41,127 bases of DNA from Bacillota bacterium. Its GTDB lineage: Bacteria; Bacillota; Negativicutes; Sporomusales; Sporomusaceae. Below, piece after piece: positions 17,528 to 26,134 of the stretch (position 1 is its first letter; each line of letters begins with the position of its first letter). The notes beneath the pieces were generated by a model. The model was not told the origin of the DNA, searched no databases, and saw nothing but the letters and a program-made list of their open reading frames with translations. The DNA is taken from the NCBI GenBank assembly GCA_017889705.1, contig JAGGAB010000058.1, positions 1-41,127 on the forward strand, read 5' to 3'. The translations under genes and the position numbers were made by a program.

Positions 17528-19645
17528 TTACTTTAGAGATACTTGACGCAGTCCATAGCCGAAATCCTCATCTGATACCTTATAAATTTCAGATAAGGCA
17601 GCTATATTCTGCAGGTTACTAACATAGCGTTTCATAGCTGATAAAGACGCATGTTTGCAGATAGCCTCTATATCAGAACCCACTGCCCCTTCGGTTGCCT
17701 TTGTCAGCTCATTAAGATCAACATCTTCTGTCAAAGGCATTTTGGCAGTATGAATTTTAAATATTTCCAAGCGTTCTGCTACACCAGGCACCGGCAATTC
17801 CACAATATAATCAAACCTGCCTGGGCGCATAAGCGCCGGGTCTACCATATCAGGCCTGTTGGTAGCAGCGACAACAATGACATGGGCACTGTCCATCAGA
17901 CTGTCAAGTTCTAGTAGCAGCTGACTTACCAGCCGATCAGTTCCGTTTCTGTCTGTTACTGCCCTAATTGGTGCTAAGGCATCAATTTCATCAAAAAACA
18001 GAATACAAGGCGCAATTTGTTTGGCGCGTTTAAAGATTAGCCGCAGGCCTTTTTCGGCTTCGCCAAACCACCGGGAGTTAAGAGTGGCTGCATCTACTGA
18101 TATGAAATGAGCTTCGCTTGATGCCGCCAGCGCTCTTACCATTAGTGTTTTGCCGGTTCCCGGCCGTCCGGTCAGCAGAAACCCTTTCGGCATATTGTGC
18201 TGCAAGGCTTTACACAGTTCAAGATGCTGCAGCGGCATTTCAATCATGGCCTGCAAGTTTCTTTTTATGTCTGCCATACCTCCGACCTGCTCCCATTTGG
18301 TGCTGGGGCGTTCGGAGAAAAATTCCCTGGTCGCCGTTGGTTCGACTTCCCGGAATGCGGCGTAAAAATCATTCATGTTGATTGTTAACTTAATTAGATC
18401 GTTTGCCTTAAGTTCTTCCGAAAAATTAATCTGGGGCAGCAGCCTCCGCACCGCATTCATGCCTGCTTCCTTGCAGAGAATTGCTATGTCGGCACCAACA
18501 AAGCCGTGGGTCATTTGAGCAAGTTTTTCGATATTTACCGAAGAATCAATTGTCATTAACCGGGTATGTATTTTAAATATCTTTAATCGCCCGAATCGGT
18601 CAGGCGGATTAATGGAAAGTTCTCTGTCAAACCTTCCTGGCCGACGAAGTGCCGGATCTACCATTTCAGGCACATTAGTAGCGCCGATAACAATCACCTG
18701 CCCCCGGCTTTTCAGGCCGTCCATCAGCGCTAACAGCTGCGCCACAACCCGTTTTTCCACATCACCGATTACGTCAGTACGTTTGGGAGCAATGGCATCA
18801 ATTTCATCAATAAAGATAATCGCAGGTGCCCGCCGCTGCGCTGTTTCGAAAATCTCCCGGATTCGGGCTTCACTTTCTCCATAAAATTTATTGATGATTT
18901 CAGGACCATTCACATGCAGAAACGCAGCATTTGTCTCACTGGATACCGCGCGGGCCATAAGAGTTTTACCGGTGCCTGGCGGTCCATAGAGCAATACGCC
19001 TTTTGGCGCTTCAACCCCTAACTGTCGAAAAATCTCGGGATATTTCAGCGGCAGTTCAACCATTTCCCGAATGCGCTGCAGTTCTTTATCAAGGCCGCCT
19101 ACATCCTCATAACAAGCCCGAAAACTTCGGTCTTCAGAGGCGTCGGCTTTGGTCACTTTCAGTTTTGTACCGGCGTTAACTACGACTGCCCCTTGCGGCG
19201 CTGTACCAATAACGGTAAAGTACTGGCTTCTCGCTCCCGCCAAATTAACCTTAACCCGATCACCGGTAATCAGTGGAAGTCCGTTCAACACCCGTTCAAG
19301 GTGCTTAATATCTTGGGCATCGCTAAAATCTATCGTTACATCCAAAGGACTTAATACCACTGTTTGGGCGGCTTGACGTGCAATCTTTCTTACCGTTACC
19401 CGTTCATCAATACCGATACCGGCATTTTCTCTGATGATGGATTCTATTTGGGCAATGCTTTGCTCTTTGAATTGGCTAAAACAGGGTACCACTTTGGCAA
19501 CGGTTGTTTTTCGCCCCTGGATCTCAAGAATATCACCGATAATGGCTTCCAGTTTATCCATGTCGGCATTATCAAGCCGGATATATCCTTGACCAACATC
19601 TTCCGGCATAGCATCGGCAACCCTAAAGGACAAGGTTTTCCCCAT
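17528..19645 (-). CDS. CDC48/VAT-like double AAA+ ATPase
   Basis: 705 residues in archaeal CDC48 order. An N-domain (about 1-165, with GYIRLDNADMDKL, GDILEIQGR and IRENAGIGIDERV) is followed by D1 with Walker A GPPGTGKT at 221-228, Walker B IIFIDEIDAIAP and RRPGRFDRE arginine finger. D2 has Walker A GRPGTGKT, Walker B ILFFDEIDALAP and MRPGRFD. Such proteins unfold or pull apart protein complexes with ATP. No membrane or protease domain is present. The mRNA continues toward the OOR genes, so a role in OOR assembly or turnover is possible but speculative. AAAGGGGG precedes ATG 19645. Confidence 0.9.
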   Translation of the reverse strand: MGKTLSFRVADAMPEDVGQGYIRLDNADMDKLEAIIGDILEIQGRKTTVAKVVPCFSQFKEQSIAQIESIIRENAGIGIDERVTVRKIARQAAQTVVLSPLDVTIDFSDAQDIKHLERVLNGLPLITGDRVKVNLAGARSQYFTVIGTAPQGAVVVNAGTKLKVTKADASEDRSFRACYEDVGGLDKELQRIREMVELPLKYPEIFRQLGVEAPKGVLLYGPPGTGKTLMARAVSSETNAAFLHVNGPEIINKFYGESEARIREIFETAQRRAPAIIFIDEIDAIAPKRTDVIGDVEKRVVAQLLALMDGLKSRGQVIVIGATNVPEMVDPALRRPGRFDRELSINPPDRFGRLKIFKIHTRLMTIDSSVNIEKLAQMTHGFVGADIAILCKEAGMNAVRRLLPQINFSEELKANDLIKLTINMNDFYAAFREVEPTATREFFSERPSTKWEQVGGMADIKRNLQAMIEMPLQHLELCKALQHNMPKGFLLTGRPGTGKTLMVRALAASSEAHFISVDAATLNSRWFGEAEKGLRLIFKRAKQIAPCILFFDEIDALAPIRAVTDRNGTDRLVSQLLLELDSLMDSAHVIVVAATNRPDMVDPALMRPGRFDYIVELPVPGVAERLEIFKIHTAKMPLTEDVDLNELTKATEGAVGSDIEAICKHASLSAMKRYVSNLQNIAALSEIYKVSDEDFGYGLRQVSLK

Positions 19646-19699
19646 GACAGATTATCCCCCTTTAGAAGGTTGTGTGTCTGGTAACATCTTACAACTTGA

Positions 19700-19728
19700 A
19701 TTATAAAGTACAGACTCCAGCTTGACTA
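19700..19728 (-). promoter_or_regulatory. Candidate sigma-A promoter for the AAA+/OOR transcript
   Basis: On the minus strand TAGTCA (19728-19723), a 17-base spacer and a perfect TATAAT (19705-19700) lie 55 bp before the ATPase start. The -10 matches consensus fully and the -35 four of six. Confidence 0.5.
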
Positions 19729-19793
19729 CTATATGGTAAATAAGGATAATTTTGTTAATATAATTCACGAAAATATTCCTATTGAAATAGTAA

Positions 19794-19833
19794 AAGGATA
19801 GTAAACTTCCCCGCCGAGTTGTTTACTATCCTT
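19794..19833 (-). terminator. Terminator after the two-component system
   Basis: Thirteen-base perfect arms (AAGGATAGTAAAC and complement, 19794-19806 and 19821-19833) with a 14-base loop lie 9 bp beyond the response regulator stop; a short T-run follows on the minus strand. Confidence 0.75.
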
Positions 19834-19842
19834 CACTAAAAC

Positions 19843-20553
19843 CTATAATAGGAATGAGCTCTGCTTACTATACTTATGTAATGGTCTTCCCACCGGTCCG
19901 TATGACAGGATGCCTTTTAGCCAGCCATTGTCATTTAGATAGTTTAAATAGCGCCGGGCCGTGACTCTTGAAACACCAACCAGTTTTGCTATTTGGCTTG
20001 CCGTAAAATAATCCGGTTGTTCACTAATAGTGGTAAGAACCGCTTCCAAAGTTGCTTTATCTAGTCCTTTGGGAATATTCTCTTGTAGATCCGCCAAATT
20101 ATTAGGGGTATTCTCCTCCAAAGCCGCTCCCTTCAAACAGTCAATATCCTTTTGGCACAACTGTTGTGTATTGTTTAGGCGGCTGATATATTGTAAATAA
20201 TTTTTAAGAGCTTTTTTAAAACGCTGCAGTGTAAATGGCTTTATAATATAATCCACTACACCGCATTGCATGCCCTGTTGAATGGTTTCCGAGCGGTGGG
20301 CTGCCGTCACCAAAATAACATCAAGATTAATTCCCTCGGCTCTTACCCGCCGCAACAGTTCAATGCCGCTCTCACCAGGCATATAAACATCGAGGATTAC
20401 CAATTGCGGCTGCAGTTTGACAATAATGTTATAGCCTTCTGCCGCATTAGCGGCCTGACCTACCAAGCGAAAGCCCTTTACCTGATTGATGTATTGTTTG
20501 TGAAGTTCCATGACCATCGGATCATCTTCAACAATTACAATCTCTATTCCCAT
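19843..20553 (-). CDS. CitB/DcuR-type response regulator
   Basis: 236 residues. The receiver domain (1-120) has acidic Asp10 and Asp11, phospho-acceptor Asp55 in LVILDVYMPG, Thr in LVTAAH and Lys105 in YIIKPF. The C-terminal domain has an HTH (FTASQIAKLVGVSRVTARRYLNYL) of the CitB class, which usually controls transport and use of di- or tricarboxylates. GGGAGG precedes ATG 20553, 35 bp after the kinase gene. Facing the OOR/permease block on the same strand, it is a good candidate regulator of that block. Confidence 0.9.
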   Translation of the reverse strand: MGIEIVIVEDDPMVMELHKQYINQVKGFRLVGQAANAAEGYNIIVKLQPQLVILDVYMPGESGIELLRRVRAEGINLDVILVTAAHRSETIQQGMQCGVVDYIIKPFTLQRFKKALKNYLQYISRLNNTQQLCQKDIDCLKGAALEENTPNNLADLQENIPKGLDKATLEAVLTTISEQPDYFTASQIAKLVGVSRVTARRYLNYLNDNGWLKGILSYGPVGRPLHKYSKQSSFLL

Positions 20554-20588
20554 ATCCGGTTACCTCCCTACTTGTTAAGTATCCAGGG

Positions 20589-22475
20589 TTACCGTACTGG
20601 TATTTTTATATAAAATGTGCTTCCCTCATTTTCCCGTGTCTGAACGGTAATTGTTCCCCCGCAGACTTTCACCTCCTGCTTGACTAGCGCTAAGCCCACC
20701 CCCCGACTGCCTTGCTTAGTGGAAAAACCCCGGCAGTATATTTTCTTCCGGTAAACTTCCGGTATGCCTTTGCCAGCGTCACATACTTTAATATTCAAGT
20801 ACTTTTTCCCTTCGAAGATATACACGGTAATAAGGCGTCGCTCAACCGGCAAACCGGCAACAGCATCCATCGCATTTGTGATTAAATTGCCAAGCACGGT
20901 GACCATAGACAAACCGCTAAAGCAGGCAGGTAGTTGAAGCAGCTTGCTGCGAGGATGAAGCCGCAGGGAAATCCCTTGCTCACCAGACTGACTTATCTTA
21001 CCGATAATCAGTCCGGCTGTTGCCTGGTCTTTGATCCTCCTGACAATCGAGCTCACTAAATCTTGTTGTGTTTTGTAGGTCAGCGTTATAAGCTCAATAA
21101 CCTTATCATACTGTTTCATCTGAATAAGCCCTGATATAGCATGCAACTTATTGGCAAATTCATGAGACTGGGCCCGCATGGATTCCAGTAGACTTCGCAG
21201 TCCCACTAATTCTGCTGCCAGTATTTTAACATCCTGTTTGTCTCGAAATGTTGCAATCGCTCCAACCACTACGTCATTAACAATCAAAGGCACTCTGTTG
21301 GTTATAATCACCTTATCTCCGACTTCCTGCTCCTGATCATACTCAGCCTGACCAGTTTTTATCACCATCGGCAAACGCGAGTTAGGGATAATCTCCCAGA
21401 TATGTTTGCCGATGATAGTCTCCTTACACCCCAGAAGGCGCTGCGCTTCATGATTAACCGACTCAATAAAACCGTCATTATTGATGGCAATAACCCCTTC
21501 ACGCATACAGTGCATAATAGCACGTTTTTGTTCCAAAACAACGGTAACCTGATGAACACGCTGCTTAAGTTTTAAATCAGCATCACCATATAGCTGGGCA
21601 TTATGAACGGCAATCGCCGCATGATTGGCAAATGTCTCAAGCAGTTTTTGGTCAATGGGCGTCATTTTTTGTATTGACCGAAAGCCTATGATCAGCATTC
21701 CGATATCGGCTTCATGCAAACAAAGCTTAATGACTTTTACTCGGGACAAACTTTCCTTTGTAAAAACCGCCCGCAGTTGTTCTGATAATAGCGTTTTATA
21801 CTCTATGTCCATAAAACTTATGTTAGAAACTATTGTGTCGGAAATAACAGCAGAGGAGTGAATATCCATCCAGCCGGTTGTAATCGTTTCCCGCAGTTCA
21901 CCGCTTTCGTCGAGCAGCAGAATACTGCCGCAATCGGCGTGAAACAAACGCAATGCGCTGATTACAATAAAATCAAGTACCTGATGCAAATCAAGTGAAG
22001 AAGTTAGATATGCGGCTACCTCATTAATGGTTCTTAATTGTTCAAACTGCTTGTATACGGTCTCCTCATACAAAGCAAAAAAATACTCAGAAACATATAC
22101 CCTTGTCCTGTCTAATAACGCATCAATCTCCCGTCGGTAACGATTAAGACTGACCCAGTCATCTTTGAGAAAGAAGGACATAGCATCCTTGATAGATTTT
22201 TCGTATAAATCAAATACCAGCATGATGTCTGACAGCTTAACATTTTGTTCCAGTCGCAGCCTGCATATCCAACTGATATATACTTCCATTGGAGTAAGAT
22301 TTTCATGCTTTACTGACTGGATAAGAGCTTCTGTCAATTGAACGATCTCTTTTACTAGTTCATTTCGCGGCATTTTCACATACGAGAGCGGCGCCCCTTC
22401 AAGCTCCAGTTCACAAATCATCCCCGTATTGACTTCATGCCTGATTGATTCAATTATTGAGGCCAGATAATTCAT
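20589..22475 (-). CDS. Soluble CitA/DcuS-class sensor histidine kinase with GAF and PAS domains
   Basis: 628 residues without any membrane segment. An N-terminal helical domain (about 1-140) resembles the RsbR-type helical bundle, then a GAF domain (about 150-295), a PAS domain (about 315-415), the SpoOB-like H-box MRAQSHEFANKLH with His438, and an ATPase domain with VLGNLITNAMDA, VCDAGKGIP and GSRGVGLALVKQEV. CitA and DcuS relatives normally sense outside ligands with a periplasmic domain; this one must sense an internal signal. ATG 22475 follows AAGGTGG at short spacing; TTG 22478 is the alternative. Confidence 0.88.
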   Translation of the reverse strand: MNYLASIIESIRHEVNTGMICELELEGAPLSYVKMPRNELVKEIVQLTEALIQSVKHENLTPMEVYISWICRLRLEQNVKLSDIMLVFDLYEKSIKDAMSFFLKDDWVSLNRYRREIDALLDRTRVYVSEYFFALYEETVYKQFEQLRTINEVAAYLTSSLDLHQVLDFIVISALRLFHADCGSILLLDESGELRETITTGWMDIHSSAVISDTIVSNISFMDIEYKTLLSEQLRAVFTKESLSRVKVIKLCLHEADIGMLIIGFRSIQKMTPIDQKLLETFANHAAIAVHNAQLYGDADLKLKQRVHQVTVVLEQKRAIMHCMREGVIAINNDGFIESVNHEAQRLLGCKETIIGKHIWEIIPNSRLPMVIKTGQAEYDQEQEVGDKVIITNRVPLIVNDVVVGAIATFRDKQDVKILAAELVGLRSLLESMRAQSHEFANKLHAISGLIQMKQYDKVIELITLTYKTQQDLVSSIVRRIKDQATAGLIIGKISQSGEQGISLRLHPRSKLLQLPACFSGLSMVTVLGNLITNAMDAVAGLPVERRLITVYIFEGKKYLNIKVCDAGKGIPEVYRKKIYCRGFSTKQGSRGVGLALVKQEVKVCGGTITVQTRENEGSTFYIKIPVR

Positions 22476-22629
22476 CAAACCACCTTACCTCGTCTTTTTT
22501 AGTTACTTTATTTTTTTTGTTATCGTTTAGTTGACTGAACTACATCCATTAATTATTATATAACTAACTTACTTTATTTTCCATGTAAAAATTTCGAATC
22601 TTGTATTGATTTCATGGAGGATGCTAATC

Positions 22630-22821
22630 ATGTCCAATGAAAGTAAACCGGAATCTAATTCATCAGATGAGTTAAGCGGCAAACAAGTTGTTACTCAAGA
22701 TACAACTCACAGGAGCGGTGATTGCCCGCCATCTGGCGGCACATTAAAACAAGCCATCAACAAGGAAATAGAAACCTTAATCCAAAGTTACATTGACTAC
22801 GCTAAAAATGTAGACTTATAA
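22630..22821 (+). CDS. Small hydrophilic protein of unknown function
   Basis: The 63-residue product is rich in Ser, Asn, Glu and Lys, with a SGDCPPSGG turn and an amphipathic helix at the C-terminus (TLKQAINKEIETLIQSYIDY). GGAGG lies nine bases before ATG 22630; an ATG at 22621 touches that ribosome site. The family is not recognised. It sits between the divergent kinase gene and the first TPP riboswitch, with no terminator seen between it and the riboswitch. Confidence 0.55.
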   Translation: MSNESKPESNSSDELSGKQVVTQDTTHRSGDCPPSGGTLKQAINKEIETLIQSYIDYAKNVDL

Positions 22822-22860
22822 CCATTGAAAAGCTCCAACCATGTTCAACTGTCAATTAGT

Positions 22861-22942
22861 TATAGCTAGGGGTGCCCAACGGCTGAGAGGATTAACTCCA
22901 ACCCTCGAACCTGATGTGGTTAATACCACCGTAGGAAAGCAT
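22861..22942 (+). promoter_or_regulatory. TPP riboswitch (THI element) upstream of thiC copy 1
   Basis: The conserved core is present in order: GGGGTGCC, GGCTGAGAGG, ACCCTCGAACCTGATGTGGTTAA (split over the three-way junction) and TACCACCGTAGGAAAG. The region to the ATG (about 80 bp) ends in AGGAAGGGG, so control at translation start is likely. A TATAGCTA palindrome occurs at 22861-22868 and again at 22985-22992. Confidence 0.95.
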
Positions 22943-23021
22943 TCACACCGGTTTCCGGGGAATTTGCCTCTCCGCTCCTCTTTCTATAGCTAAAATAATG
23001 ATCAGGAAGGGGACCATACTC

Positions 23022-24320
23022 ATGTATACCACACAAATGGATGCTGCTAAACAAGGCATCATCACTGAACACATGCACAGTGTTGCACGGGAGGAAAAAA
23101 TCAGCCCCGAACTCTTGCGCCAGTTAGTGGCAGATGGCAAGGTGGTTATTCCGGCTAACCGACATCATACCAACCTTGTCCCTATGGGAGTCGGCGAAAA
23201 ACTCAGGACTAAAATTAATGTCAATTTAGGTGTTTCCAAAGACTGCTGTAATACGGACTTGGAGTTAGCAAAAGTCCAAAAGGCGATTGAACTTAAAACC
23301 GATGCCATTATGGATTTGAGCTGCTATGGGAAAACTCGGGAATTCAGGCGCAAATTGATTGAACTATCACCGGTAATGATTGGCACTGTACCGATGTATG
23401 ACGCAGTTGGCATGTTGGATAAAGACTTGAAAGACATCACTGTTGATGAATTTTTCTCAGTTGTCGAAAGACATGCCGAAGACGGCGTGGATTTTATGAC
23501 CATTCATTGCGGTATGAACAAGCAGACAGCTGAAAGAGTAAAAAAAAATAAGCGCCTTACCAACATTGTTTCCCGCGGAGGTTCGCTGCTGTTTGCCTGG
23601 ATGGAACTCAACAAACTAGAAAATCCTTTTTATGAATACTATGACAGGCTACTGGATATATGCGAAAAATATGATGTAACCATTAGTTTAGGTGATGCCT
23701 GCCGCCCCGGTTCCATTAACGATGCCACCGATCCGGCACAAATCGAAGAACTTATTACGCTCGGCGAATTAACCAAACGTGCCTGGGCGAGAAATGTACA
23801 GGTTATGATTGAAGGTCCCGGACATGTTGCTATCAATGAAATTGCTGCCAATATGCTCTTAGAAAAGCGCTTGTGTTATGGTGCGCCGTTTTATGTGCTT
23901 GGCCCTCTTGTTACCGATGTCGCGCCCGGTTATGACCATATCACCAGTGCAATTGGCGGCGCGATTGCCGCAGCTAATGGCGCCGACTTTCTTTGTTATG
24001 TAACGCCGGCCGAACACCTTCGCCTGCCCAATTTGGATGATATCAAAGAGGGCATTATTGCTTCCCGGATCGCAGCCCATGCTGCAGATATTGCCAAAGG
24101 TATTCCCGGTGCACGGGAATGGGATAATCAAATGAGTGCCGCCCGCGCTGATGTTGACTTCCCTCGAATGATTGAACTTGCCATTGACCCTGATAAAGCC
24201 AGAGCATACCGGGAAGAATCCAAGCCTGAATGTGAAGATACCTGTACCATGTGCGGTAAAATGTGTCCCATGAAAAATATGAAAAAGATTCTCAGCGGCG
24301 AAGCCATCAGTATTATATAA
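23022..24320 (+). CDS. thiC: Phosphomethylpyrimidine synthase ThiC (copy 1)
   Basis: 432 residues. The C-terminal CX2CX3C (Cys408, Cys411, Cys415) holds the [4Fe-4S] cluster of this unusual radical-SAM enzyme, which turns aminoimidazole ribotide into the pyrimidine precursor of thiamine. Other conserved blocks are [61 protein letters not shown] and [17 protein letters not shown] before ATG 23022 defines the start; eight upstream codons lack support. About 88% identical to copy 2 by my count (50 differences), most differences lying in the first 60 residues. The riboswitch argues for ThiC, not the benzimidazole-forming BzaF paralog. Confidence 0.93.
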   Translation: MYTTQMDAAKQGIITEHMHSVAREEKISPELLRQLVADGKVVIPANRHHTNLVPMGVGEKLRTKINVNLGVSKDCCNTDLELAKVQKAIELKTDAIMDLSCYGKTREFRRKLIELSPVMIGTVPMYDAVGMLDKDLKDITVDEFFSVVERHAEDGVDFMTIHCGMNKQTAERVKKNKRLTNIVSRGGSLLFAWMELNKLENPFYEYYDRLLDICEKYDVTISLGDACRPGSINDATDPAQIEELITLGELTKRAWARNVQVMIEGPGHVAINEIAANMLLEKRLCYGAPFYVLGPLVTDVAPGYDHITSAIGGAIAAANGADFLCYVTPAEHLRLPNLDDIKEGIIASRIAAHAADIAKGIPGAREWDNQMSAARADVDFPRMIELAIDPDKARAYREESKPECEDTCTMCGKMCPMKNMKKILSGEAISII

Positions 24321-24323
24321 GCT

Positions 24324-24950
24324 ATGAACAGACACACAATCTATCTTCCAGAGGTAGCACAGCTGCAGGAATTAATTGATTTTTACCACTCAAAATTACT
24401 ACTTGCTTATGATCAATACTGCCTTGATGCTACCTGCATTCAATTTTTTAAAGATATGCTTCGCTCACTTGAATTTTGCCGCCAGACTTCTGTTTCTCAA
24501 CATTACAATTCAGCCGCAACTTATATCGGCGATTATTATTTCCATTGGTTTATCACCTTTCAATTTTTCCCTATGGTATTTGACTGTATTGAAGATACTT
24601 TAGGACAGCTGCTACAAAATTCCGCAGTCACCATGACACTTCCTTACAACAAGCAATCTCTGGGTAAATCCTATAGACTATTGGTAGCGCAAATCAATAT
24701 AACCGGCGAACATGCCTCGACCTTTGACCTATTAGATGTTTTAAAATCACGACTTATTCGCCGGAATGACACTTTTTCCGAGTATGGCAATATAGCTTTA
24801 ACAACTTACCACAACCAGTCATTTGTTACTACCTACGGATTCTCAGTTGAATTAGTTAATCCCCAACTGCTTTTGGCCCTGCTAAAAGATCTTGGCGAGT
24901 TATTTTCCGCACTTTACTCCAAAGCAAAATGCTCATTGTCATCAATGTGA
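24324..24950 (+). CDS. Hypothetical protein downstream of thiC copy 1
   Basis: The 208-residue ORF begins three bases after the thiC stop. It has no good ribosome site, so it would need translational coupling. The N-terminal half is helical and aromatic-rich (YFHWFITFQFFPMVFDCIEDTLGQLL), the C-terminal half alpha/beta; no family is recognised. Its last 37 bp overlap the end of the convergent gene at 24914-25219. The ORF is longer than chance expects, but the missing ribosome site and the overlap lower confidence. Confidence 0.6.
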   Translation: MNRHTIYLPEVAQLQELIDFYHSKLLLAYDQYCLDATCIQFFKDMLRSLEFCRQTSVSQHYNSAATYIGDYYFHWFITFQFFPMVFDCIEDTLGQLLQNSAVTMTLPYNKQSLGKSYRLLVAQINITGEHASTFDLLDVLKSRLIRRNDTFSEYGNIALTTYHNQSFVTTYGFSVELVNPQLLLALLKDLGELFSALYSKAKCSLSSM

Positions 24951-25219
24951 ATCCAGTGGTAACACACAACCGACTCGGCTAACGATTTATCTTCGTCCAC
25001 CCGCCTGGGGGCACTGAGTTTGGCTTGCGCCTCTTCAAGTGTGGTAATATTGCCCTGCACAGCAAAAATACCATATGACATCTCATCCATAACTATGTGA
25101 AATAGCGTTTTCCCATATTGGCTTCCTTGTCCATAACCCTCATAAATGATATTTGCCAAAGAACCAGCCGGAGCTTTGACCGCTTCTAACACCAACATTC
25201 CCTTTTCTAACTTAGTCAT
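24914..25219 (-). CDS. Conserved-looking small protein of unknown function
   Basis: 101 residues with a strong AAAGGAGG eight or so bases before ATG 25219. The middle reads YEGYGQGSQYGKTLFHIVMDEMSYGIFAVQGNITTLEEA, mixed strand and helix, and the end is acidic (HWIHIDDNEHFALE). I do not recognise a family. It stands alone on the minus strand, downstream of the tRNA terminators, and converges on the gene at 24324-24950 with a 37-bp overlap of coding ends. Confidence 0.72.
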   Translation of the reverse strand: MTKLEKGMLVLEAVKAPAGSLANIIYEGYGQGSQYGKTLFHIVMDEMSYGIFAVQGNITTLEEAQAKLSAPRRVDEDKSLAESVVCYHWIHIDDNEHFALE

Positions 25220-25376
25220 TCCTGTATCCTCCTTTTATCTCCATTTTAGTTACCATTATTATACAATGACAGAAACTATGACGCTATTTTAGTAAATAAA
25301 ATAACTAGAAACTAGTTGTTCCCAGGCCATTACTCTCCGGCTTACACTTTGCTCCTCCTGCACAGTAAAGAAAATT

Positions 25377-25410
25377 CGGCTTGCACCAAGCTTTAGCGAG
25401 GTGCAAGCCG
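25377..25410 (-). terminator. Second hairpin downstream of the tRNA operon
   Basis: Perfect 11-bp arms (CGGCTTGCACC and complement, 25377-25387 and 25400-25410) with a 12-base loop. On the minus strand AATTTTCTTT follows, a moderate T-run. It backs up the terminator at 25459-25487. The surrounding 25236-25515 holds no gene I can support. Confidence 0.6.
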
Positions 25411-25458
25411 ATGTTGCCCTTATCCTGTTCTTAAGAAAGTTATACTTTCTATTAAGGC

Positions 25459-25487
25459 AAAAAAGGACTACCAGCAGGTAGCCCTTT
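25459..25487 (-). terminator. Terminator of the tRNA Cys-Gly-Phe operon
   Basis: GGGCTACC-TGCT-GGTAGTCC followed by TTTTTT on the minus strand, 29 bp after the tRNA-Cys 3' end. A classic intrinsic terminator. Confidence 0.85.
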
Positions 25488-25515
25488 GACATGTATTGTA
25501 TATTATTAAATTAAT

Positions 25516-25591
25516 TGGAGGCGACACCCAGATTCGAACTAGGGGAATAAAGGTCTTGCGAACCCTTGCCTTGCCACTTGGCTATGTCGCC
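25516..25591 (-). tRNA. tRNA-Cys (GCA), noncanonical C33
   Basis: 76 nt with encoded CCA. The acceptor stem GGCGACA/TGTCGCC is perfect and the discriminator is U73, as CysRS expects. The anticodon arm AGGGT-TCGCAAG-ACCTT gives anticodon GCA, but position 33 is C where U is nearly universal. The variable region is six bases rather than the usual four for bacterial tRNA-Cys, and the T-stem CCTAG/CTGGG contains a G-U pair. It is the last tRNA of a three-gene transcript. It could be a specialised minor tRNA or one losing function. Confidence 0.85.
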
Positions 25592-25642
25592 GTAAGCAGC
25601 GAACCATGTTGTTGCAAGCTGATAGGCGAAGCAAAAACATGT

Positions 25643-25657
25643 GTGAGTCGCTTAGTT
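25643..25657. repeat. Spacer repeat in the tRNA operon (second copy at 25953-25967)
   Basis: GTGAGTYGCTTAGTT occurs in the Cys-Gly spacer and again upstream of tRNA-Phe, 14 of 15 bases identical. Such remnants suggest that the operon spacers arose by duplication or deletion of tRNA units. Confidence 0.5.
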
Positions 25658-25692
25658 AGAGTGCAGCGATAACATCCTCTAAGAATTTTAAA

Positions 25693-25767
25693 TGGAGCGG
25701 AAAACGAGATTCGAACTCGCGACCCTCGCCTTGGCAAGGCGATGCTCTACCGCTGAGCTACTTCCGC
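25693..25767 (-). tRNA. tRNA-Gly (GCC)
   Basis: 75 nt with encoded CCA. Acceptor GCGGAAG/TTTCCGC (one G-U), anticodon arm TCGCC-TTGCCAA-GGCGA, anticodon GCC, standard T-loop TTCGAAT. All four arms fold normally. Confidence 0.96.
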
Positions 25768-25825
25768 ATATTCGACGTTCGATTTTCGCTATTGAAAGCC
25801 ATTTGTCGAATGTCTAGGTCAAAAA

Positions 25826-25901
<76 letters not shown>

Positions 25902-26023
25902 ATTAAACAATTAAACCTGAGGTAACGAGCTGTTAAGAACCCGCAACCCGATGTGAGTTGCTTAGTTCTGAGCTTAGCAAAGAACTTCTTATCAGCACGT
26001 TTTTACGGAGCCGACAGTTATAT

Positions 26024-26052
26024 ATATTAGCATGTCCCTTGCGCAAAGTCAA
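26024..26052 (-). promoter_or_regulatory. Promoter of the tRNA operon
   Basis: On the minus strand TTGACT (26052-26047), a 17-base spacer and TAATAT (26029-26024), with further AT-rich sequence behind. It matches a strong vegetative promoter and lies upstream of tRNA-Phe. Confidence 0.6.
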
Positions 26053-26134
26053 CATAAAACATACAGATAACCACTTATTAATTATTCCCAGCGAAGTACC
26101 CTAGACTATTGTTTGCCGTCTGACTTCCCACCTG

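Noticed and set aside
25289..25492. A 67-residue ORF on the minus strand downstream of the tRNAs
   Set aside because: It runs through two terminator hairpins, has no ribosome site and has no protein-like composition.
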